Shown here one piece after another: positions 37,501 through 45,749 of a stretch of DNA of 64,000 nucleotides. Every line of letters starts with the position of its first letter. Within the stretch, counting starts at the first letter, position 1. Location of the stretch: NCBI GenBank assembly GCA_950097015.1, contig CATNEN010000002.1, positions 992,001 to 1,056,000 on the forward strand, given 5' to 3'. A program made the position numbers and the translations under genes. Under the pieces are notes generated by a model. The model worked only from the letters and a program-made list of their open reading frames with translations. It made no database searches and was not told where the DNA came from. Origin of the DNA: Macrostomum hystrix (lineage: Eukaryota; Platyhelminthes; Macrostomidae).

Positions 37501-39928
37501 GGGTTACAAGGAGTTAGGGTTAATCGCTTCGCTTCCGCTTCGCTTCCGCTTCGCTTCCGCTTCGCTTCCGCTTCGCTTCCGCTTCGCTTCCGCTTCGCTT
37601 CCGCTTCGCTTCCGCTTCGCTTCCGCTTCGCTTCCGCTTCGCTTCCGCTTCGCTTCCGCTTCGCTTCCGCTTCGCTTCCGCTTCGCTTCCGCTTCGCTTC
37701 CTCTTCGCTTCCGCTTCGCTTCCGCTTCGCTTCCGCTTCGCTTCCGCTTCGCTTCCGCTTCGCTTCCGCTTCGCTTCCGCTTCGCTTCCGCTTCGCTTCC
37801 GCTTCGCTTCCGCTTCGCTTCCGCTTCGCTTCCGCTTCGCTTCCGCTTCGCTTCCGCTTCGCTTCGCTTACAGTGTACTTCGAGAAGTACAGTGCCATTA
37901 TATCTCGAAATAAAACAGCTAGATCACCAAGAAAGGCTTGGGGGCATGCGTTAATCGCATGTCCACAGTCCCTGAAAGTAGAACTAAAAAGAACACCAAC
38001 TACTAAGAAGGCTTAACAAATAATAATTTAGCACCAATGCCATAAAAAGCTTTGACATAATTAAGAAAGCATATTAAAAGATGATAAGCAAACTTACAAG
38101 TCTATCACACCAACTGATAATGAGACTTTGCCTCCAAGTTTAATTGGAACGCCGGTTCGATTAGCAATTTCGTCAAGGCTAGGAATGACACTCAGGTGGG
38201 CCTTCATCCTATCCTGCCAATAGAATTCCACGCCACGCAGACTTGGTTTGGCTGTGGAAGATTAATAATGAATATTTGGTTACTGATGGATTACGAAGGC
38301 TGATGATGATGCGATACTGATGGATTATGAAGGCTGTTCAGCTAGCTAGTGTGATACATAAATGGGTCTCAAACTTAAATGGTGTAAGTGTGACTGTTAT
38401 CCATAGTACATATATCTATCTACCTTTCGTCACATCGTTTAAAAAACAAATTCAAAGCAAACGAATCGGTCGAATTCTTACAGCCAACAGCAAGTAGAGT
38501 AGCTCTGCTTAGCCCAATCGGCTCTCCAAGACTGTTGACCAGGCCACATCGATACCATCCGCTGTGCTGTTGAATTTCCACCTTGGCAAGGTGAAACACG
38601 ACGGCGCTTGAGTTCCGCCAAGTTTGAGTCGAAACAATCGCGGACTTGCTCGCCTGAGTTGGCGCAAACAGAAGGCCAACAGTTGCTAATAACTCCCAGC
38701 TATTTGGCGCCTTACAGGAGCACATGAGGTCAACAGAGCTGCCGTTCAAAATCACCGAGCCGTTTGAGCTGAGCTGCAAGTCTGTGCAATTTTTCCAAGA
38801 AATTAGCATTTTTAGTGTGACTTTCTACTAAAAAGTAGTTTGTGCTACTTATCATTTATTTTTGCGTTTTTCACCACGTTGAGTTAGCGCTCTCACTGTA
38901 CTTTCTCTCCCCCTGACTGTTAAACTTCTTAGCTAGCCTTCGCTTATCTTTCGTCTCCGATTGGCTAGCTGTTCGTCTCTCTTTCCTAACCAACAGAAGC
39001 CTTCGCTTCTCTTTCCTCTCCGATTGGCTAGCTGTTCGTCTCTCTTTCCTAACCAACAGAAGCCTTCGCTTCTCTTTCCTCTCCGATTGGCTAGCTGTTC
39101 GTCTCTCTTTCCTAACCCACAGAAGCCTTCGCTAATTCGCTTCTCTTTCCTCTCCGATTGGCTAGCTGTTCGTCTCTCTTTCCTAACCCACAGAAGCCTT
39201 CGCTTCTCTTTCCTCTCCGATTGGCTAGCTGTTCGTCTCTCTTTCCTAACCCACAGAAGCCTTCGCTTCTCTTTTCTCTCCGATTGGCTAGCTGTTCGTC
39301 TCTCTTTCCTAACCCACAGAAGCCTTCGCTTCTCTTTCCTCTCCGATTGGCTAGCTGTTCGTCTCTCTTTCCTAACCCACAGAAGCCTTCGCTTCTCTTT
39401 CCTCTACGATTGGCTAGCTGTTCGTCTCTCTTTCCTAACCCACAGAAGCCTTCGCTTCTCTTTCCTCTCCGATTGGCTAGCTGTTCGTCTCTCTTTCCTA
39501 ACCCACAGAAGCCTTCGCTTCTCTTTCCTCTCCGATTGGCTAGCTGTTCGTCTCTCTTTCCTAACTCACACGGACCCTCCTTTTCAGTTCTTACCCTCTG
39601 GCCCTAGCTCACTCGTGTTGCCTTTCTGCCTGCCCATCCTTATCTATTGATAAAATTATATTCTCGGCCTTTAAAGCTTGGCGCTTTAAACTAATTTTAA
39701 TTAATTTATTACAGTATGTGTTTTTTAAATGACCCATTTTCGGTAATCTTAATCCTTACCAAAAACGAATTCAGAATTAACTTGAGGTCTCTGTACAGGT
39801 GAACAAAGAGTTCCCGCAATGAGTGGTAGCACCACTATTAACGTCAGCAACGGCTTGACTACGCCAGCGTAGGAACTTGCGACTGTTAAACATCGCCAAT
39901 GTGTCTTAGTTCTCAGTACTAAAATCAT
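34596..39928 (-). CDS. Class I cytokine-receptor-like protein A
   Basis: Seven exons: 39760-39928, 38482-38781, 38098-38251, 36524-36705, 35736-36084, 35060-35663, 34596-34781. Intron phases 1,1,2,1,2,0 close to 647 residues. Order: N-terminal hydrophobic signal (VVKPLLTLIVVLPLIAG); Ig-like domain with the F-strand motif HSGWYRCG; a Cys-rich segment (DCSCECDSYGQC, then CNRIGWC) like D1 of a cytokine-binding module; a fibronectin-III domain ending GHWSDNSS, a degenerate WSxWS box; a second FNIII-like unit; a membrane helix (FSFLIAPILLAFIVLGIYL); and a short tail of about 87 residues with a juxtamembrane KKLPPAKN. The layout resembles gp130/IL-6R-type or Domeless-type receptors (family knowledge). 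Ligand and orthology are unknown. The tandem paralogue is B. The start is chosen at the first ATG in the signal-bearing frame. Confidence 0.75.
36756..36923 (+). repeat. 168-bp duplicated intronic block, copy 1
   Basis: About 97% identical (about 5 differences) to 37882-38049 in the same orientation. Both lie in the receptor A intron between exons 3 and 4, flanking the 12-bp array. Contains 'agaaaggcttgggggcttgc', reminiscent of the second SINE family. Confidence 0.9.
37190..37305. repeat. 19-bp minisatellite
   Basis: Six near-perfect copies of gtagcaatggtacacatcc in the receptor A intron. Confidence 0.93.
37523..37868. repeat. 12-bp array
   Basis: About 28 copies of cgcttcgcttcc with a single substituted copy near 37701. 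The unit is itself two related hexamers (cgcttc, gcttcc). A translation would be Arg/Lys/Ser-rich on the minus strand, but this is intronic in receptor A. Confidence 0.97.
37882..38049 (+). repeat. 168-bp duplicated intronic block, copy 2
   Basis: Partner of 36756-36923. It begins directly after the 12-bp array and ends about 50 bp from the receptor A exon 3 donor. Confidence 0.9.
38935..39570. repeat. 63-bp minisatellite
   Basis: About 10 copies of a 63-bp unit containing 'ctccgattggctagctgttc', 'gtctctctttcctaacccac' and 'agaagccttcgcttctcttt'. In intron 1 of receptor A. Frames stay open because 63 is divisible by 3. Confidence 0.95.
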
Positions 39929-40515
39929 GACAGCAATGAAATGGTTGCCATGCAACCTGCAAACGGCTGAAAGTAAGGTAAAATTTAATTATTTTATACA
40001 TGAAAAACATTTGGAAACTAGCACTAATGTTTGAACTTCTTATTTTGACAACTATTGACAACCACAACAAAAATGCTTGAATTCATTTTCTGACGGATAT
40101 TGAACACCTTATTCTTGATTGATTTTGAAAGACGGTAAATTTATTATGAAGTCTGAAATCTTAATACTGATTGCTTTAGAAGACTAATGTTGCAATACTA
40201 ACGAAGTAATTGTAAGTGATTGTACTAGCTAATAGACAAAGTATAAAATAAATAACAAGACATCTGGGTTTGTAAAATAAAGTGTCGGTAAATAAGGAAA
40301 ACGGAATTATTAAGTATTATTTTTTACAAAAAAGAATATTCGATATTCTTGACTAGAAAAAACACCAATAGAAAAACAAAAAGTTAATAAAGAATCTCGA
40401 AAACAATTAACCAAGGTAAGAATGGCTTTTCATTAAAAATGGAGTACAGATTCTCAAAAGAGGACAAAAACTAGCTTAGCATTTTGCAAGCTTGAAACTT
40501 GTTAGATTTCATGAG
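39929..40515. other. Short gap between receptors A and B
   Basis: About 590 bp of AT-rich DNA between the start of A and the stop of B, both on the minus strand. No repeat or RNA seen. It must hold the 3' end signals of B and the 5' end of A. Confidence 0.5.
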
Positions 40516-43500
40516 TCACTCAGGCCTGTTAGAATAGCCATCAAACTCAACAATGGCAGGGGAACAATAGTGTACACATGTATCAGTTAAGTCCGTGGCA
40601 ACAGTTTCTTCCGTCGCTAGCGTTGCAGATGTCTCAACAAAGTGCAATGAACTCTGTAAAACCAAAATGGGATCCAGTTAGCGATCGGTTGTTGTTAAAG
40701 GGGAAAACAATATAACTTGTCACTAAGAACCTACATACCTGAGAGTGCAAACACTCGTTAAGCTGCATGTCAGGCTCAGTAGGATAATTAAGATAAGAAT
40801 CTGCGGCCCGTAGGATGCTGTTTTGCTGCTTGCAACAAATGGCTCGCTGGTATAAAATCATAGCGCGAAATAGCGGCACAGAGAAAATCAGTGCAAAAAT
40901 CAACGCCGGCAAAGTGAACGATTCATTGAAATCGGAATATCGATGACTGGACTTTACGATGCCCGAAATAGGACAGGCAACACTGCGGCTGATCAACCAA
41001 CTAGCATAGCCTCCTAGCAATGATGATGACGTCATCGCACTGTTAAAGACTAGCCGCTTGCAGCCAATCAAATTGGCAATATTGAAGTTTGAATCTAGAC
41101 AGGCCACAACTCGATTCCCATGTGGTTGCATACTACTGTCACCGCAAGCTCCGTTAACCGGTCCAATAAGAAGTTGATCAGATTCAACTAGACTAGAATT
41201 CTCGCCAATAGAAGTGGCAGCAAAAATTGCCAATGAAAGATTTGACGAGTTATTGTTATAAAATGGAAATAATGAAGACAAATTCAGGCGCACAAATAAA
41301 AACGCCTCGGACAATAATAAAGAGTCATCGATAATTTGGCTTCGATTGGAAATCAGGTCGACAATTCGATAGTAGATAATTTGGCCATTTTTGCAGTTTC
41401 TGAAAAAAGACAAGAACGTTTTCTTAAGGGAAATTATCGTATTTAAATCGTGAAAAGAGATTAACTTGTAGCTCGAAATAAGTGGCTAAGGCGTTGGCCT
41501 CTAAAACAAAGGTCCCTGAGCTCGACTCGGCAGCGAGGCTACATTTATTTGGGGCGCAGCCGCGGAGAGAAGGCTTAAGGGCAGGGGTAGGCGAACTTAT
41601 TTGCTGGCGGGCCAAAGAGAGAGCCTAAAAGACGACAGCGGGCCGCATTGACTGTATAATTATGAGATAGGGGAGAGATGAGACACGGGAGAGATGAGAC
41701 ACGGGAGAGATGAGACACAGAAGAGATGAGACATGGGAGAGATGAGACATGGGAGAGATGAGACATGGGAGAGATGAGACACGGGAGAGATGAGACATCG
41801 GAGAGATGAGACACGGGAGAGATGAGACACGGGAGAGATGAGACACGGGAGAGATAAGACACGAGAGAGATGAGACACGGGGGAGATGAAACAGGATCTG
41901 TAGATCTCAGGAGGGGCAACGGACCGGATTTGGGAGCTTCGAGGGCCACGTCTGGCCCGCGGGCCGGAGTTTGCCGACCCCTGCTTTAGGGGCTTATCGT
42001 GCAATTTACGCCCTTGAGGGCCAACCTCCAAGGCACAGTGAGAGTGTACACTGCCTGACGATGAGAAAATCGAGGCCGATATACACACCTGTGAGTGTGT
42101 GCTCCCACAGTCGTTAAATATTTGAATCCATTTTTTATAAGACTGTAGTCTCACCGGTCAGAGGCGGGAAACACCAGAACATCCGGCGGCACCAGGAAGG
42201 CCTCGCCAGCTTTGGGATTGCACGGCAGCCACTCGGCTGACCGGCCAGCGACGCTGGAATTGTCGCTCCAATGGCCGGCGAAGAATTTCGGCCGGCAGCG
42301 CACCGTCACCGAGTAGCCGGTGTCCGGCTTGGCAGGCAGAGACAGACGGGTGGCGTTGGTTGCTAGGCAACGCCCGTCAGATAGCGATACCTGGTAGCTG
42401 TACTCCTGGTTGCCAGGCATTTCAGTGGTTGGCGGCTTCCAGCTGATGTCTAGCAGGTGGGCTTCGAAGCTGACGGACAGTCGACGCACCGGGTTGGGCT
42501 TCTCTGAAAGTAAAAAAAAATTCAAACTGAAACAAATGAAATGAAAATGAAACAATTTACTCTGTGTACTACACATTGAAAATTCATAAAAGGTTGTGGC
42601 CCAGTGGTTAGAGCGTCGGAATTATGAAGTTGAAGGTCGGGGTTCGATTCCCGACTCCACTGGAACAATTTGTCTCTTTGAGCAAGACACTTAACTCTAC
42701 GTTGCTTCAGTTCACCCTGCTGCTAAATGGGTACCAGCATTGGCCGGGGTAATTGAGGGGTAATTGTGTCGGCCCCAACAGTCCATGGACAGTCCTGAGA
42801 AGGTACACTGCCTGACAATGAGAAATTCGGGGTATATGTACAAATTTATGAGATTGCACCCGTGTGTTCAGAAATTAGCAGATTAAGATTCATATGAAAA
42901 AGGAAAAAAGTAAGATATAAAGTCAGTCTAACCAGTATCGCGCAAGTCAAATTGAAAACTATTAGCGCTGCACCATTTCAAGGCGTTGCACAATTTCAGC
43001 TGCACACACATTGAATGCATTTCGTTGAAAATTTCCTGGCGGAATCGACCCCAGTAGCAGTAACCCGTATTGCTATCGCACTTGCAATTGCAGCTTCTCA
43101 AGGTGGTTGACAGTTGAAAGCTGTGGATTAAATGCGGTGTTTTCTAAGCTAAAATTATTGCCGTTTGAGGGACTTTGTAGTCATTGACTTCTCTAATAGT
43201 AAAGTCGCCTACGGAGTCACTGACCCATTTATTTTGGGAGCACGAGAATTTTCCGCGGGAATTTTTCCTGCCGAGCTTTCCCCGCAGCGAGTTTTTCCTG
43301 CGACGAAAATTTGCCACAGGAGCTTTCCCCGCACGATTCTCGCGCAGCGAGTTTTTAAGGCAGGGAGAGTTTCCCCCAGAAAATTTCCCCGCCGAGATTT
43401 CCCTGCCGAGCTTTTACCGCTGAGATTTTCCCGCACAAATTTTCCCCTACCTGTCTGTCTGTCGACACAGGTAGCCAGCCAGGCAGACAGACAGACAGAC

Positions 43501-44528
43501 AGACAGACAGTCAGGCAGACAGACAGACAGACAGACAGAGAGGTAGGAAGTTAAACAGGCCATCTGTTTCTTGCGGGAAAATTTCTGTGCGGGGAAAATT
43601 CGTGCGGGAAAATCTTGCTGCGGGAGAATCTCGTGCGTGGAAAGCTCGGCGGGAAAAATCCCTGCGGTAAATTCTCATAGACCTATTTATTTTATAAGCA
43701 ACTCAAGGAGTCACTGACGCCCTTATTTGATAAGACGCCTAAGGAGTCACTGACTACTTTCGTATGCTAACGAGTAATGTGGAATTCACAAGATAAAACT
43801 CACGCTCTAGAATATTTCAGTTCTATAGACACCAATCCACCAAGCTCTGCTGGTACGCCGGTGTTGTTAGCAATCTCGGCTAGTGTTGGCTGCACAGCGG
43901 ACTCAAAAACTGACCGATCCATCCAGTAGAATGTCATACCCAATGCTCTGGGTGGAGCTAAATGCAATCGAACTATGTTTTAGTTGCTGACACAGAATGC
44001 AACATAATAAAACCACAAATTGAATACTTACAGCCAACAACAAGTCGACTTGGGTGACTGCAGACACTGGACAATCGCGCATATCCCACCCTGTTCGGAC
44101 AACCACAGCGATACCATCCACTGTGCCCACCAAAACTGACATTTGATAAATGAAATACAAAAGTAGCAGTTCGATTCAATACAGTAGGGTGAGCAGCGCC
44201 TTGTAAAGTGGAACAATCATCTGGATCGTGCCGACAGAATAGCAGATTAAAATTCGCGAACTCTTCTTTGGTGTTAACACGTTTGACGCAAAAGAAACGG
44301 AAGGTACTGCCCGATAGGATGAAGTGACTATTTCTGGGTAGCAGATCTGTTAAAATTTATATCAAACTGATTAGAAACAAGATCTGAGTGAGTGATTGAG
44401 TGTTGAACATGAACTAAAAAACCTAACTTACCAAACAAAAACGGTCGACTGTTAACTAGATCGAGTATTACAACAATGCAGATCGCATAAAATGGGCACC
44501 AAATTCCAGATAGCATCAGGCTAATCAT
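40516..44528 (-). CDS. Class I cytokine-receptor-like protein B
   Basis: Seven exons: 44432-44528, 44032-44346, 43804-43957, 42933-43120, 42155-42503, 40739-41399, 40516-40653. Phases 1,1,2,1,2,0 are the same as in A and close to 633 residues. Signal peptide MISLMLSGIWCPFYAICIVV; Ig-like domain (GGHSGWYRCGCPN); D1-like segment (CNCKCDSNTGYC, then CNALKWC); fibronectin-III exon with GHWSDNSS; a second FNIII-like unit; a membrane helix (FTLPALIFALIFSVPLF); a tail of about 82 residues with tyrosines in DSYLNYPTEPD, VHYCSP and GYSNRPE. Exons 1-4, 6 and 7 are far from A, while exon 5 (42155-42503) is almost identical to A exon 5. No convincing Box1 proline motif is seen in the tail. The introns hold a hAT-type MITE, SINEs and a foldback element. 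Confidence 0.75.
41582..41983. mobile_element. hAT-type MITE with internal minisatellite
   Basis: The ends are inverted: CAGGGGTAGGCGAACTT at the left, and AGTTTGCCGACCCCTG at the right after a GGCCCGCGGGCC block. Flanked by an 8-bp target duplication with one mismatch, CTTAAGGG (41574-41581) and CTTTAGGG (41984-41991). CAGGGGT..CAAACT ends and 8-bp duplications are typical of hAT elements (family knowledge). The interior is about 14 copies of a 16-bp minisatellite. No transposase. Confidence 0.85.
41665..41890. repeat. 16-bp minisatellite inside the MITE
   Basis: About 14 copies of gagatgagacacggga with cacagaa/catggga variants. Confidence 0.93.
42594..42870 (+). mobile_element. tRNA-derived SINE copy
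   Basis: Same family as 19834-20120 (tggcccagtggttagagcgt, tcggggttcgattcccgact, agcaagacacttaactctac). The 3' end switches to 'tacactgcctgacaatgaga', which matches the tail of the second SINE family at 42030-42060, so the two families share a 3' segment here. Lies in the receptor B intron between exons 4 and 5. Confidence 0.8.
43236..43684. mobile_element. Foldback element rich in TTTCCCCGC/GCGGGAAAA motifs
   Basis: Left arm 43236-43450 and right arm 43565-43684 are imperfect inverted repeats built from variants of ATTTTCCCCGC. The outer 40 bp align well (GAGAATTT.CCGC.GGGA, then TGCCGAGCTTTCC). Flanking 9-bp direct repeats ATTTATTTT (43227-43235 and 43685-43693) could be a target duplication, though they are AT-rich. 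The centre is a (CAGA)n run, 43455-43545. In receptor B intron 3. Confidence 0.7.
43455..43545. repeat. (CAGA)n microsatellite
   Basis: Runs of cagacagacagacagacaga interrupted by gtcaggcaga. Forms the loop of the surrounding foldback element. Confidence 0.9.
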
Positions 44529-44689
44529 TTATATGGTAGCATGAATTCGCTCAACGGTATTTCGACAGCGTTCGATCGACCATTAAAATTTGCAATTATG
44601 CATTATCTGGAAAAATGGTAAAATAAGTTTTTATCAAACACGATTTTTAACTACATCCTAGGAAAATATACTCTGGAAATCAGTTGACA

Positions 44690-45295
44690 CACTTCAATCG
44701 TCTTCAATCAGCTGGAACTGACACTAATGACCAACGATTCAATCAGCTGGAACTGACACCAATGACCAACGTCTTCAATCAGCTGGAACTGACACTAATT
44801 ACTAACGTCTTCAATCAGCTGGAACTGACACTAATGACCAATGTCTTCAATCAGCTGGAACTGACACTAATGACCAACGTCTTCAATCAGCTGGAACTGA
44901 CACTAATTACTAACGTCTTGAATCAGCTGGAACTGACACTAATGACCAATGTCTTCAATCAGCTGGAACTGACACTAATGACCAACGTCTTCAATCAGCT
45001 GGAACTGACACTAATTACTAACGTCTTCAATCAGCTGGAACTGACACTGATGATAACGTCTTCAATCAGCTGGAACTGACACTGATGACTAACGTCTTCA
45101 ATAAACTGGAGCTGATACTAATGACCAATGTCTTCAATCAGCTGGAACTGACACTGATGATAACGTCTTCAATCAACTGGAACTGAAACTGATGACTAAC
45201 GTCTTCAATAAACTGGAGCTGATACTAATGACCAATGTCTTCAATCAACTGGAGCTGACATTGATGACTAACGTCTTCAATCAACTGGAGCTGAC
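44690..45295. repeat. 36-bp minisatellite upstream of receptor B
   Basis: About 17 copies of a 36-bp unit containing 'cttcaatcagctggaactga' and cactaatgaccaacgt. The right third is more diverged (aaactggagctga). It begins about 160 bp upstream of the B start codon, so it probably sits in the 5' regulatory region. Confidence 0.95.
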
Positions 45296-45299
45296 AAAA

Positions 45300-45749
45300 A
45301 ATCAAACCTATAGAAAAAAAGAAATAATAAGATTATTTCACACTGCCATGGTAAAAGCATTGGTTTATTCTCAATGTTGTATTTAAGAAAAAACTGAAAT
45401 AAGAATTGTGACTACAAGCAATAAAAGACAGTCACGAATTCTGCATGATGGATAATGTGCTCAGAAACAAGAGAACTACGTTCGTAGCATTGTAGCTTCA
45501 CTGAATTTCTGAGACATTTTTATCCTTTCATAAAAAGAAAGTGCTGCAAACACAAATAAGCAATGGTGATTTAAATGCCATCATTTAGGCCACACGAGAC
45601 ACATGGATGACTGACTGGTTGCTCAATTTCATGCCGGGAAGAAATAAAAAAAATGCTCAATTGATTTCGGTAATCAGGAGTGTGTTTATGATGTTTTTGG
45701 CGATACATTAATGTGCTATACATGGTTTTGTCCTTCTATTAGTTACACA
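45300..45749. other. 3' flank of the FKBP gene
   Basis: No repeat or coding signal recognised. Expected to contain the FKBP 3' UTR. Confidence 0.45.

Larger units (their letters stand above)
41463..42115 (+). mobile_element. SINE-like element, second family, split by a MITE
   Basis: 5' part 41463-41581 (gtggctaaggcgttggcctc, ggtccctgagctcga) and 3' part 41992-42115 (agggccaacctccaaggcac, agtgtacactgcctgacg, gtgtgctccc). Together they match 33480-33720. The 402-bp insertion between them is the MITE below. Confidence 0.75.

Noticed and set aside
37381-38016. Frame with RFASASLPL repeats, or KRSGSEAEA on the other strand
   Set aside because: 12-bp array inside a receptor A intron; splice sites on both sides skip it.
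38961-39650. Frame with SFLSDWLAVRLSFLTHRS repeats
   Set aside because: 63-bp minisatellite in receptor A intron 1; divisible by three, no coding support.
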